Below are positions 52,141 through 63,411 of a stretch of 64,000 nt of DNA, piece after piece. A program made the translations under genes and the position numbers. The stretch spans positions 64,934,248 through 64,998,247 of the forward strand of contig CM043944.1 in assembly GCA_014529385.2 (NCBI GenBank). The letters are read 5' to 3'. Each line of letters opens with the position of its first letter. Within the stretch, counting starts at the first letter, position 1. The notes under the pieces are model-generated. The model was not told the origin of the DNA. It did not search any database and saw only the letters and a program-made list of their open reading frames with translations. The DNA is from Adiantum capillus-veneris (Eukaryota; Streptophyta; Polypodiopsida; Polypodiales; Pteridaceae).

Positions 52141-54312
52141 GAAAGTCCCAAAGTTAGGGGAATCTTTGACTTAACTTTTCACTCACCCAAAGGACACCCC
52201 TTTTTCAAAGGGCACATGGGACACATGTCAGACTCTCCCTATGCTTAACCACATTGTGTGCTTGAATGCTATTGGTTGTGTTAAAGAGGAGTCAAATGAG
52301 CTTCTAGCTCCATCCAACAAATATCTAGATATTTTCAAGGTCTCTCTCTCTAAGGGGCAAGAGGACACTTGTCCAACGATTACCCATGTACTTGAATGCA
52401 TGTTGCATGTGATTGGCTAGGGGGAGAGAGGTCCAATGAGCTTGAAACATGTGTAAAAGCTACAACTCACCCAAAGCAAGCAAGGGGGGGTGCTGGGGGG
52501 ATATACACCACACACACACTCATTTTGTGGATTCATTCTCACTTGGTGAAAGTTGAGGAACTCCACCTCCTTCTCCAAGCTTGTGACAAGTGAGAGCCTA
52601 CACCAACACTCTTGGCTATGGAATGCAAATCCAACCAAGAGCCATGCGTCAATTCTTAAGCTTTCGATCTTCATTACTATTCTATTATGTATGCTAGCAA
52701 GAAGAGTGATGATAAATGAGGAACTATTTCTTTCTCCTATGGAATGTTCCTTCTTCCTCTTCCCTATCCTCATTCCCCGCTAGCTCTCTCCACCTTCGAA
52801 GGTGTTTGAGGCCTTGGGACTAAGGCTTGGGATAGTTAATGCTTTCTACAAAGTTTATATTATGCTTGTGATGCATGAAGATTTTCATCTTCATTGCATC
52901 ACGTAGGTCACAAGGAACACAAAGATTGTATAGTACCAAGTCTCTCTTGATGGGAGAAACTATAATACAAATGCCTATTGGAAGGGGGACCGACTCCGTA
53001 TGAATCTGATCCTCAACTATTGCCATGATCTCTAAACTCTCTCTCTTGCAAAAGTATTGTTCATGCCAAGTTAACTAAGTACCATGTTTATGTTGCTACC
53101 ATCAATCAAGTTCGCCCGCTATGCTCACAAAGTAATCTCACAAAAGTGCTTCACCTAACGCATGAGTTTTTTTGTTTGAGCAGGTCTCTAAACCATCATG
53201 ATACAAGGTGACCTCTTACTATGTTTGTTGTGTAGTGGTCTTTCTGACAATGGCTCAAGCTATTGGCATAACATGGCTCACTTCTAGCGGCACAAAGCCC
53301 TCCTCATGTAATTTCATTGTATAATTTAAAGCAGATACAATCACAAAAACCATTATGCTAGCATGGAGGGATCCTTGGTAGGGAAACAAAAATCTTTCCT
53401 TGAGCAAAACATTCTTTCCTAATAAGGAACACCCCCACCAAAGATAATTTTATGTAATAGGTTACAATGAGTACATTATGTCATGGAATGGATGCAATAA
53501 CTATGACTACACTACCCCTTGTATAATCTTCATGACCATATCTTGATCAAGATAATTAATAAGCAATTTGGACTCTATTGTTTTTGTTGTTGTGCAAGAG
53601 TACCCTATCTTTACCATATTTTGAGTTTGTCAGTAACTTAAATTAGATTTGTAACATGTGAAGTATAGATTGCTTCTTGCTTTGGCTATTTTGTACATAA
53701 AAAGGTATACTAGAGCTGAGTCCAATCTCTAAATGACATCTGAGGAATAAACCTTGGATGAATCCCCACCATACAATTGTGTCATCCAAACTTAATATAT
53801 ATTAATATAATTGTGTTTCTTGATTACAGATCAAGGAGAATTTCCTTGTGTTAGTACTTGATTCCTTCTTAAAGATCAAGAGAGAGAGATATTCAGAGAG
53901 ACATTTACAAGCTAGTCTATATATTGTAGTCTCTTACAAGTTGGTGGACTCTTATAGGATTGAGATTTGACACATAGGAAAATAGAATGAACCAGAAGCT
54001 TTAATGAACTAATCTTCTCAAAAGTAACCTTGACGTGAAGCTCTACCCACTTATGTACTCTTTGAAAACAAGAAGCAACAACTTATGGTTTGATAAGGTA
54101 AGATTCAACATTTTGATAAGTAATCCCTAAATTTAACATTCTTGGGTTTCCAAAGACCTTAGGGGTGACTTGAAGTATCCCAATCTTCTGTATGTTGCAT
54201 TTTCAAGCTCTTCTAGCATAGACTTCGCGAGGTATGATTTTCAAATGATCTTCATAAGCATAAATATTGATTCAAGTATTCATTGAGTTTGTCCATGAAT
54301 TGTAAAAAAAAG
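52141..54312. other. Intergenic, nothing recognised
   Basis: No domain-bearing frame, no termini. Short open frames near 52400-52780 on both strands have no recognisable content. Confidence 0.4.
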
Positions 54313-54470
54313 AGAGTCCTAAGACCCTTAGGGCCCTATGGACCCTCAAAAAGAACGGCCACAAGGGCGCGCAAAACTACCAAACAGGGAGTCATGTTTG
54401 GCAGTTTCGCACACCCTTGTGGACACTCTTTTTGAGGGTTCCTAGGGCCTTAGTATGGTCTTAGGAATCT
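54313..54470. repeat. Fold-back element (74-76 bp arms, 8-bp loop)
   Basis: The left arm (54313-54386) begins AGAGTCCTAAGACC and ends ACTACCAAACA. The right arm (54395-54470) begins TGTTTGGCAGT and ends GGTCTTAGGAATCT; the arms are imperfect reverse complements with spacer 54387-54394. Short A and T runs flank it. MITE-like, non-coding. Confidence 0.85.
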
Positions 54471-54615
54471 TTTTTTTAAAGCCAAAAAATTGGCTCCCAT
54501 ATCTACCATGCACTTTTTGTGGAAAAGAAGTTTTTCTTTTACTGCTATAATGTAGTCTCTTACAAGTTGGTGAATGGTGGTTAAAGAAGAATTTTTGTGA
54601 TAAAGAAGAAAAAAT

Positions 54616-54674
54616 GAGTCCTAGGACCATGCTAGGGTCCTAGGGACCCTCAAAAAGAGTGGCCACAAGGGTAC
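54616..54674. repeat. Isolated third arm of the fold-back element
   Basis: GAGTCCTAGGACCATGC... with TAGGGACCCTCAAAAAGAGT and GGCCACAAGGG repeats the left arm about 300 bp downstream, without a partner arm. Confidence 0.75.
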
Positions 54675-55580
54675 ATTGTAAGACCTAGGAGATTGTGATG
54701 ATGGATCCACCACCTACCACCCTATTTATAGACTGGCTCCTAGCCCTAGCCATAATATGGATCCCCAGTCCACACTAGTCCAGTTCGAGCCCGTGGCTCA
54801 GGTCCCTGACCCCCTATGCTTAGAATCCTTGTCCTGACATTACTTCCCTCTTGGAGAAGCGTTTTGATCCTCAAAAACACAAGTGGTAGTATCTTCGTAA
54901 GAACACTGATGTTTTCCGTGTTGGCATCCCATACGCGAGCCAACTAATACTTGATCCAGTGAGGAGGTTCAATGAAACCAAAAGCAACATCTTGATTTTC
55001 AACGCAATTGGGTCTAAATGGTAACTCCATTTATAACTCACTTGAGTACTGTAAAGGAGTAACCACAACGAAGAGTTGTCCAAAGGCATAACCAGTTTTC
55101 ATGTCTTCTAAAGGTACTAAAATAATGCAAGAAAACCTTGGCGCAACTTTCCATGAAGTTGTGAGCCAGATTTCCAACTCGCGTGAGTATCTTAAAAAGC
55201 TCATAGCTACTAAGAAGTAGAATAGGGTGTGTCCTTATGTCCAACTTCTGAACATTTTGGAACACACGGAACTACATGTTCTCCCCTAATGAAGGTTACC
55301 TACCAACATACTTTGTCAGCACACCTATTAAGTCCTTGACTTATGAAACTATGGGAACGGTATCCAACGCCACCACAATAGGTGTTCAAAGTTGAAAACT
55401 GTATGTAAGAAAATTCTAGAATAGGGAGAGAATCGCCCATTAAAAATGCATTGTGCTAATGTATGCTCGTAGCAGATCCTTTAGCAAAAAATAACAGTAG
55501 TAAAAGTGATGTGCTTTTCCCCAACCACTTATAGATAGTCTTCCATGACTGATGATAGACTAGGACCAACCATTGAGTAT
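54675..55580. other. Intergenic, nothing recognised
   Basis: No supported coding region. Confidence 0.4.
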
Positions 55581-55584
55581 CCAT
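55581..55584 (+). repeat. Target-site duplication CCAT (left, solo LTR)
   Basis: CCAT before TAATAGCCG; repeated at 58184-58187. Confidence 0.7.
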
Positions 55585-55761
55585 TAATAGCCGTTTTTCG
55601 GCTTTCCATAATTGCCATAGTAAGCTACCTCACCCTATCAAATCACTCAAACATTGTGGCTATGCCTACCATTTCACTGCACATAGGCGTGTGTGAGTTA
55701 GGGGACTTTTCCCATATCTTCTTAAAAACCCTCAATTAGCTAGTCACTGGGCTAGTTGAGC

Positions 55762-55766
<5 letters not shown>

Positions 55767-55797
<31 letters not shown>
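55767..55797. repeat. (TA)n microsatellite in the solo LTR
   Basis: About 15 units, at the position of the A-rich stretch in Tat-A LTRs. Confidence 0.9.
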
Positions 55798-55799
<2 letters not shown>

Positions 55800-57312
55800 T
55801 ATATTATGGCCCATTTGTGTGTAAATATTTTATTGTATAAAGGGCCTAAATAAAATGATTTTTCATAATTATTTTTGTATTTATTTAAATATTTATACTT
55901 AGGTGTGTGTTATTTATGCTATGTACATTGACTCACCATTACCATATTTTTTCTTACCATTTTGCATACTCTTTATTCCATATAAAAATAATTTCATGCA
56001 AGCTTCTCTTATTTTTGCTGTAGCTCCATCCCAATAAAAATCCAAAAAAACTAGTTTTATTTATGTGTATATTTTTTCACTATTGTCATTTTTTCCTTCC
56101 TACATCTATTCTCTTTTACTCTCATAAATTAGAATACCAAAAATATTCATCTTTTTATGGTAGACTTAAAATGAGAGAGATTTATTTTGACCCCTTTATA
56201 TTTTTTCCACCTATATTATTTATATTTGACATGTACATATTTTTTTAGACCCCTCAATATTTGATTTTCTTAGTTGTACTATTCACTTATATCATGATCT
56301 CAACAATATCTTCAATTATAGACCTACCAAATAAGGTCAAGGGTATGTGGAACGCATGCATGCACCATGGGGAGCTCACTCTTGGAGGTATTCAAAAGAA
56401 TCATCCGAAGAAGGACCTCACAAGGACCTTGTGCAGTGGAAAAAACAGTCGGTTTTGCTGAAGTTTTAAAGATCAAATGCTCCCTGAATTTGAAAAGGTG
56501 ATACAAACAAAAGTTGTAGCTCGTGGGCTAAACTGTTACCTCAAATTTTTTCATATTTTTTTGAGCTACGAGCTGTGAGCAATGATTTTATTGGTGGACC
56601 CCAGTTTACCCATGCTATGCAGCCACACTCCCTCTTCCACTTTACCATTTTCCTCTTTCACACACACCTCTCCACTCATCATCCCCACCTCTCTCACCAT
56701 TCCTCTCTGCACCCTACTCACCTTCTTCTCAACCTTGAAGAATAAGAGAAACCATGGTGAACTCATGTCTCCTACACACACTTCCATTCCAAAATTGACC
56801 ACCTAGTCTCATTTTTTCTCTTCCATATTACCCATATTTATCTAAAGAACCACAAAATTCAACCTCTTCTCTTGAAATACAGCATCATGGTGATTGATTA
56901 CTCATGTTCATTTACCTTGGCTCCCAAGGAAGGTCAAGAGTGGAGAAAAAAAGTACCGTCAAAGCTAGTGGACCGTCAACAAGCGTCAAAATTGACCCTA
57001 CTCAAGACACTTGGAGAATCGACATTGTAAGAAATCCATGTTTCTTACCTATTAAGAGTTTTTTCTTCCTTATTTGTATCCTACATGGATACTCCCATTG
57101 TAAATATCCAATTCCATTTGTAAATCAATAAAAATACTAGCTCTACTAATTTACTAACACTAACTTAGTATAAAAAGTCCTATCACCTCCACTTCTCTCT
57201 TCTTCATCTATCCCCACCAACTTCTTGATAATTCCAAGCAAAAGAAATTAGATAAGTGCTGAAAATCTAACCCAACCATGGTTAGAGGAGTAACCCTAGC
57301 CCTCAAAATTGC

Positions 57313-57320
57313 TATAAAAG
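57313..57320 (+). promoter_or_regulatory. TATA box in the solo LTR
   Basis: TATAAAAG, same relative place as 15963-15970. The LTR could still act as an orphan promoter. Confidence 0.55.
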
Positions 57321-57980
57321 GAAGGTGTAGCTAGCACAAAAAGGAGAGAGCCATAAGCAAGAGCACTATGCTATAGCTTGAGAAGCCAAGCTCAACCTCT
57401 CTAGAAGGAGCTCTTGAGTGGAATCTCATTGTCGTATGCTTGTGCATGTGTTGTAATAGGGATGATTAGCACAGGAACTCTATGCCATTGTAAGAGAGAG
57501 AGCGATCATTCAATTGAGAGTGGAAAATCTATCATTCCTCCTACTAGTGTAAGCCCAACATTTGCTGAATCAAGGAGGGTGAATTTGGACTAAGCTTGGA
57601 TACTTTGTCTCTCTTCCAACGTGAAGTAATGGACAACAATGATGTGTAAGTGTCTTGGTGATATTTTTAGTTCTTGATAGCTTGTGTCTGGGTGTTGTCA
57701 TCAATTTAGCCATAAATCTCACATATTGTAAGAGGGTGGCAGGGTGGAGAGGACTCCCCTGGCCTTAAGATAGTGATTGGGGTGGCTTTTCTTGTGATGT
57801 GTCGTGGTGAAATTTACTCAAGCTATGTTGAACAAATACTAATCTCACTTTGATCGGTCATGACAGATTTGTAAGAAGGTATTAATGCAACAAGCACCCC
57901 CTCCCTCTTCTCTCTCTTTCTTACATATATAATTGTGTTTGCTTGATCATTGCCGATACATTTCAAAGCAGCCCGAGCAC

Positions 57981-58009
57981 TATCTCTCTCTCTCTCTCTC
58001 TCTCTCTCT
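57981..58009. repeat. (CT)n microsatellite in the solo LTR
   Basis: Same relative place as 16634-16663. Confidence 0.9.
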
Positions 58010-58183
58010 ACGCATCCTATTTCGCATTCAAAACTAGGTGGTGCCCCAAATTTGTGTAGGGTTAGGTTGCGGGTTTGTGTGTGTGTTTGTTGTTTTTTCC
58101 AACCCCAACCCAATTGAGCAACACAGGAGCCTACAAGGGTGCTTAGAGGCCACTCTTCTTGTTGCCCGCCCCGGACCGCGTCA

Positions 58184-58187
58184 CCAT
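58184..58187 (+). repeat. Target-site duplication CCAT (right, solo LTR)
   Basis: Matches 55581-55584. Confidence 0.7.
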
Positions 58188-60669
58188 ACATATATTTGAT
58201 ATGGAGTGGAGACAACCAACGAGGTTGAAAGTGGGTTGAGCTGGAGTAAGCTCATAGATTTTAGACCATCCAACCACAGATACCCATCTTGAGCCAATAC
58301 CTTGTATGGCAGGGTGTAAAATCATACTAAATCTGCAAGAGAGATTGCATGGGCAGTGCAAAAAGGGTGCATAAGAATAAAGTCCATGAATTCGCATGCC
58401 GCTCTAAATAAATTTGTGTTAAACACTAGGGCCCATAACACCTAGTGTGCATGCATTTAACACAAACATATCCGAACCGCAATTCCATGACGAGACTTTC
58501 CACGATACGTACGTGAAAGTCTTGCAGAAAAGTTGGACCATAACAGAATGTGACAACCTAGCCACACCTAGGTACCAACCATGAGAGATTCTCATGAATG
58601 TAGCATTCTTTGCTATATGTAGAAATGACCCTCTGTTTAGGTGGTTTCATAGCACTTGTTATCTCAACAAGTCTGTACTTCGTACCCGACAATTTCTGGC
58701 CACTGAAATTGTGTCTGATACTGTGTGCTTCAAATGGTCAAATGGACAGATGCGACCAACACGTAGGGATGTCGTCACGACACATCATTAGGAATTAGGC
58801 GCCAGTGTCAGTCCCAAAGACTCATATTCTCCACATGTAGAATATGTCTCAAATAAGGATGTCTATAAAAGGAACATCCTTCAAGTACGAGATGTACTTG
58901 TCTGTGGAGGTAGCTACAAACACTGTGCGACGCGAGTGAGAGGTACCCTCATTATCATTGCTCCACATTGTCGAAACTGAATTCTTTGAGTTCCTAGGCC
59001 ATGTTGTATCCCATGTGACAACATGTGCCAAATCAAACCCGACAAGTGGGTTCATAACAGCATAATGTATATTGGACACTATGGCCCAAAATACTTTGTT
59101 CCGTCATGCCCTTGGCATGGCTCAAAAATATTCAAGAAGATTTATACGACTTGAAGAAACCAAGCAAAGCATACTAAAAAATGGAGTAATACCAATTCAA
59201 TAGATGCATACCTGGAGATTTGAACTTAATGGTCACTTACCCTTATTCAAATGCAAAGGAGCACGTCGCCCACCTGAGAAAAAACCAAGCAACATTGCAC
59301 TGGAAACCTTGGGTGGTGCCTTCGCAATTCAAACCCATTGGTTAGAATCTACGTAGTCAAACCCCTAGGTCAGACCCTTTGTAGAAACTGCTCAACGAGC
59401 AGGCAATGGTAACCAACATAGTCAACCGTGTAGAGAATGATTGGAATCAACTTAAAAAGTTGAATTTGTCCTTGAAAATATAACTAGAATGAATCAAACT
59501 AAATTACCCGCTGGGTCTTACCCCAAACTGTGCTACCATAGACACTCGTAGTGCTATAGAGAGAGCAAGAGATCGACACAAGGGAGATGCCTAGCTCTTA
59601 TGGACAACCATGCTGTCTCAACTGATTGCTGCATCTATACTCCATGGTAGAGATCATCAAAAAATCAACTCGAGCGTCGCACTGAAAACATGTAGTGAAA
59701 AATGACACTCTAAACAACCGTAATGACAAGACTCTTGCTTGTCCATTAATATCGATGTGTACTCCACTGGGTAGACCTATTTGATCTTGAGAACAATCAT
59801 CCAAGGAATACCAACAATTGGGTTTTACCCTAGATTTAACAATGGATCTTAGCCAGTGTGTGTGGCTCATAGACCTCATGGAAATTAGTGTTCAATCGTC
59901 AAACCAATGAAGACTAATTTGGATGGCATCTTGCCCAATTTCTAGCCGAGAGTTAGAGCACCTTGGCTCAGACTGACTCACCAACAAAACATGTATTAAA
60001 AGCTTTTTAGAAAGTTTTCATTATTCTTAGAGAGAAAAAAGAAGGAGAGATAAGAAGAGTATGCTAGGCTGAGGTACTTTCCTTAACTTTCTAGAGTATG
60101 TGCCTAATCTGTGTGTTATGCATCTTATGCCGGACTTGTAGCTTATCCTAGAAGCATTCCACAGTTTTCTGGTATGGCTCTCTCACCAAGAGAGGGTAAA
60201 AAACACAAACACATTTTGACCTAGCTATCGTACAGGGGTCGGGATTGTATGAGAATGACTTAGAATTGGCACTTTGCCTAGGAATGAAGTCCAAATTTTA
60301 GATTCCTTTTAGTGTTGTTGTGTGTTGACAACAACCAACAAGCATGTTAAACAATCCAGAACTTATCTTGTCCTTGACAAAGTGTCTGGTGTTATAGCGG
60401 AAGCGTGTTTCATGAGGCGGTACAATTGAATCCACCTAGCTAGCATGCCGTGCATATATAATTTTAAGCCCTTGGCAAAAGTGATGGCCTCAAACGTGAG
60501 AACCAAAACCAACAGTGCCTTGCACAATCTAAACTGGTAGGGATTCTGTGAGGTGATATTCCCTATTTTTCCAGTTTTTTCAAACTTGTGTGCCACTGCC
60601 TTTGATGCCAAGTCATTGGGCAGTACCTTGGCACAAGGGAGAAGCCGTGCTTTATGTAAAATTGTCACA
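58188..60669. other. Unassigned 2.5-kb region
   Basis: Slightly richer in GC than its neighbours. A minus-strand open frame at 59079-58849 has protein-like composition (LVGFDLAHVVTWDTTWPRN), but I recognise no domain and see no extension. No repeats or termini found. Confidence 0.3.
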
Positions 60670-60681
60670 CACTACAAGAGG
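60670..60681 (+). repeat. CACTA terminal inverted repeat (left)
   Basis: CACTACAAGAGG. Most plant CACTA termini begin CACTACAAGAAA, so ten of twelve bases agree. Confidence 0.85.
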
Positions 60682-60692
60682 TACTTAATAGT

Positions 60693-60790
60693 AGCGACGC
60701 TCGGAGTGCGATGCTCAAATGTGAAAAACCACGGCGTTGCTATGAGCATTGCTAAATTACAAGTAACTTAGCGACGCTCATAGCGACGCC
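60693..60790. repeat. CACTA subterminal repeats with 23-bp-arm hairpin
   Basis: AGCGACGCTC at 60693, GCGATGCTC at 60708, then arms 60733-60755 and 60768-60790 forming an inverted repeat. The arms differ only at three CpG-related positions (C/T or G/A), consistent with methylation-driven decay of one arm. Confidence 0.85.
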
Positions 60791-60820
60791 GTCAGGGATA
60801 AAAAAAATAACCGAGAGCGT

Positions 60821-60853
60821 CCGAAAACTCAGATCTTAGATCTGAGTTTTCGG
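60821..60853. repeat. Perfect palindrome in the CACTA subterminal region
   Basis: CCGAAAACTCAGATC, TTA, then the exact reverse complement; an outer CCGAG/CTCGG pair extends the stem discontinuously. Confidence 0.9.
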
Positions 60854-60911
60854 CTCGGCGCGCGCTCAAGCAAGCAAGGTAACGCGCTCTCCCTCTCTCT
60901 CTCTTTCTTCT

Positions 60912-60914
<3 letters not shown>

Positions 60915-60983
<69 letters not shown>
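60915..60983. repeat. (AC)n microsatellite, about 34 units
   Basis: Perfect AC repeat. Confidence 0.95.
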
Positions 60984-60987
<4 letters not shown>

Positions 60988-61039
60988 AGAGGAAGGAGAG
61001 CCAGGTATGCTCCTTCCGTCTCCTCACTCTCATGTTCCC

Positions 61040-61057
61040 TTCCCCTCTTTCTCTCTC

Positions 61058-61098
<41 letters not shown>

Positions 61099-61105
61099 TT
61101 GTGTT

Positions 61106-61137
<32 letters not shown>

Positions 61138-61286
61138 CACAAGCATAAACAAAAAGCGCACACACACATGCATAAACAAAGAATGCACACACACATTGAG
61201 AGAGAAAAAGAGAGAGAGAGCATGCATAAACCAAAAATGCACACACACATGCATAAACAAAGAATGCACACACACATTGAGAGAGG

Positions 61287-61358
<72 letters not shown>

Positions 61359-61371
61359 GAAAGATATAAAA

Positions 61372-61438
<67 letters not shown>
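61040..61438. repeat. Compound (CT)n/(AC)n/(AG)n array with duplicated spacer
   Basis: CT tract, AC tract (61076-61099) and AG tracts (61109-61138, 61286-61354, 61374-61437). Between them AATGCACACACACAT...GCATAAACAAAGAATGC segments recur three to four times. Highly unstable sequence. Confidence 0.9.
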
Positions 61439-61441
<3 letters not shown>

Positions 61442-61442
61442 G

Positions 61443-61880
61443 AAGAAGAAGAGAGTCTTAACATCATAGGAAACTATCCCAAGAGACCTTAAAGATCTAG
61501 TCGACAGGAGTTGAACTCAAGACCTATTATTCATGAGGGAAATGGCATAACCAATCTATCACACTTTGGTGATAGAAAAGTTATACCATTTTTCTCCTTT
61601 TTTTATTGGCGTGCACACACACACACACACCCGAGAAGAAGAGAGTTTAATTTAATGTCATAGGAAACTAATTAAAAAGACTTAAAGATCTAACCGAGGA
61701 GGAGTTGAACTCAAGACCTGTTATTGAAGAGGGAAATGGCATAACCAATCTACCACACTTGGGTGATAGAAAGGTTATACCATTTTTGTCTTTTTATTGG
61801 CACACACACACACACACACACAAAAGAAGAAGAGAGTTTTAACGTCGTAGGAAACTATCCCAAAAGACGTTAAAGATTAG
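61443..61880. repeat. Tandem copies of the hairpin unit (2.3 copies)
   Basis: GAGAGTCTTAACATCATAGG (61449) and GAGAGTTTAATTTAATGTCA (61641) open two units of about 185 bp; a third, cut off at about 61880, opens GAGAGTTTTAACGTCGTAGG. Each full unit contains GAGTTGAACTCAAGACCT and an inverted repeat built on AAATGGCATAACC and GGTTATACCATTT around GGTGATAG. A relative lies at 3603-3760. Confidence 0.8.
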
Positions 61881-62095
61881 GTTAGATGTAGACTTACGTT
61901 AAATTAGATTTAGGTTTATTTAAGTTAAATTAGAATAGATTTAAGTTTATTTTTAGTTAGATTTATGTTTGATTAGATTTAGGTTTATTTACGTTAGATT
62001 TAGATTTATGTTATATTAGATTAGATTTAGGTTTATTTACGTTAGATTTAGATTTATGTTATATTAGATTAGATTTAGGTTTATTTACGTTATTT
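61880..62095. repeat. TTAGATTTAGGTTTA-type repeats incl. 48-bp tandem unit
   Basis: GATTAGATTTAGGTTTATTT starts units at 61971, 62019 and 62067 (48-bp period). Upstream copies are more diverged. AT-rich, non-coding. Confidence 0.85.
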
Positions 62096-62172
62096 ACCTG
62101 TTATTGAAGAGGGAAATGGCATAACCAATCTACCACACTTGGGTGATAGAAAGGTTACACCATTTTCTTCTT
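62093..62172. repeat. Partial hairpin unit
   Basis: CTGTTATTGAAGAGGGAAAT through GGTGATAGAAAGGTTACACC, the hairpin half of the unit at 61685-61790. Confidence 0.8.
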
Positions 62173-62635
62173 TTTATCGTTTAAGATAAGGTTAGATTTA
62201 GATTTTCGTGTAGGCACAACTCAGAGAGCCGCCGACGCTTTGTTCTCATATTAATTCTACTGGGAGAAAGCTGAGAAGAAGAGTTTGGTATGTCTTTTAC
62301 CCTTCAATGGAGCGAATCACCACATGTTCAATTAGGTTATATTTAAGATAAGATTTTGGATTGAGTTTTTATATTAGAGTCTAACTTCAAGATTATGGTA
62401 AAAAAATTAGAGTTAGACGAACGGTGAAAAGATCTACTATGAAAAGATGTTAAGATGCTGTGAAATGCTACTTCTAGAGAAGAGGCAAAGGGGTTTTGTC
62501 CACTACATGCAGTATCATGTAGACGTGGGTGTGTAGATTTCTTGTACCCGGTGGTTCTGATCTCCGTGCACCTCTAGACCGAGGTGTACGGGGATTGGAC
62601 ATGACTAGAGAATGTGAGGTAGTTTACAGTGTGAA

Positions 62636-62638
<3 letters not shown>

Positions 62639-62717
<79 letters not shown>
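62639..62717. repeat. (AG)n microsatellite, about 39 units
   Basis: Perfect, just upstream of the transposase ATG. Confidence 0.95.
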
Positions 62718-62721
<4 letters not shown>

Positions 62722-62782
62722 ACGAATAATGCCAATAGAAGATTAAATTTATTGTCCAGGTTATAAGATTTTTACCCTCATT

Positions 62783-63315
62783 ATGAGTAGTGACGAGGAT
62801 GTGGGGCCATCCAACCGAAACACCTATCTCTCAACGAGGATCTTATGTCCTTGTAATCAATGCAAGCATGCTATGCGACGAACAAGACGCGTTTCTTTGC
62901 AGCACGTTCGCGAATTTGGCGAGTTTGATCCATCTATTATAGATCGAGTTGTTGCCAATTATAACTCGTCGGACTCTAATGCTGGCCAACAGGCAGCAAT
63001 CTTGCAACCCAATAGACATGTTCGCAGGCGCTTTGGTCAAGCAGCATATGTGAGACCACAAGATGTAGCCTCTGACAGCTCGGGGGATGATCATGCAGAC
63101 CACATTCCCAAAGAGGCAATGTTTGAGCCCGAGATTGATGGAATGATCGAAACGATCATGGATTCAGAAAGGTTTATCTATGATGATATGAAAAGTGAAG
63201 CCGATACGCCATTGTATAATGGAGCATGTGTGTCTAGATTGAAAGCACTCCTGGTTCTTCTCAACATGCAAGCAAAGTTTGGATAGAGTGACACTAGCGT
63301 CACAGTGCTTTTCAG
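62783..63315 (+). pseudogene. CACTA TNP2-like transposase, exon 1
   Basis: Begins MSSDEDVGPSNRNTYLSTRI and then ILCPCNQCKHAMRRTRRVSL, the cysteine pair typical of the transposase-associated N-terminal domain of TNP2 proteins, followed by an acidic stretch and TPLYNGACVSRLKALLVLLN, equivalent to the conserved segment before the main transposase domain. TAG at 63284-63286 sits where a Trp is usual (KFG-stop-SDTS); the frame then runs to CAG|GTGATC, a plausible donor at 63315/63316. The usual DRSWMY-type opening is absent, so the N-terminus may be truncated or replaced. Confidence 0.75.
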
Positions 63316-63411
63316 GTGATCCATTACAATTAGTTTACTTTAATAAAACTCTAAATGTATAATGATCTGATAGATTTTTACACAATTGTACCATATTTTT
63401 ATGTTGTGTAG
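63316..63411 (+). other. Intron of the CACTA transposase (96 bp)
   Basis: GTGATC at the start and TTATGTTGTGTAG at the end, T-rich before the acceptor. Joining the exons keeps the family motif in frame (TVLFR then LLKEHIL), with the codon for Arg split 2+1. Confidence 0.8.

Larger units (their letters stand above)
55585..58183 (+). mobile_element. Solo LTR of the Tat-A family (2599 bp)
   Basis: Aligns with 14232-16925 along its whole length: TAATAGCCGTTTTTCGGCT at the start, TATAAAAG at 57313, a (CT)n run at 57981 and GCCCGCCCCGGACCGCGTCA at the end. No internal element sequence is attached, and CCAT flanks both sides, as expected after recombination between two LTRs. Divergence from the Tat-A LTR is visible throughout (many substitutions, a (TA)n tract at 55767-55797 replacing the A-rich tract). 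Confidence 0.9.

Noticed and set aside
58849-59079. 76-codon minus-strand frame with protein-like composition
   Set aside because: No domain, no extension into neighbouring frames and no splice signals I could support; kept only as a remark in the region entry.
60792-61467. Long Cys/Val- and Ser/Leu-repeat frames
   Set aside because: Translations of AC and CT microsatellites.
61880-62095. Interstitial telomere (TTTAGGG-like) array
   Set aside because: TTAGATTTAGGTTTA repeats lack the regular 7-bp unit; it is a 48-bp tandem repeat.
62529-62729. Short frame upstream of the transposase ending in RERERE
   Set aside because: Mostly AG microsatellite translation; no similarity to a TNP2 N-terminus.
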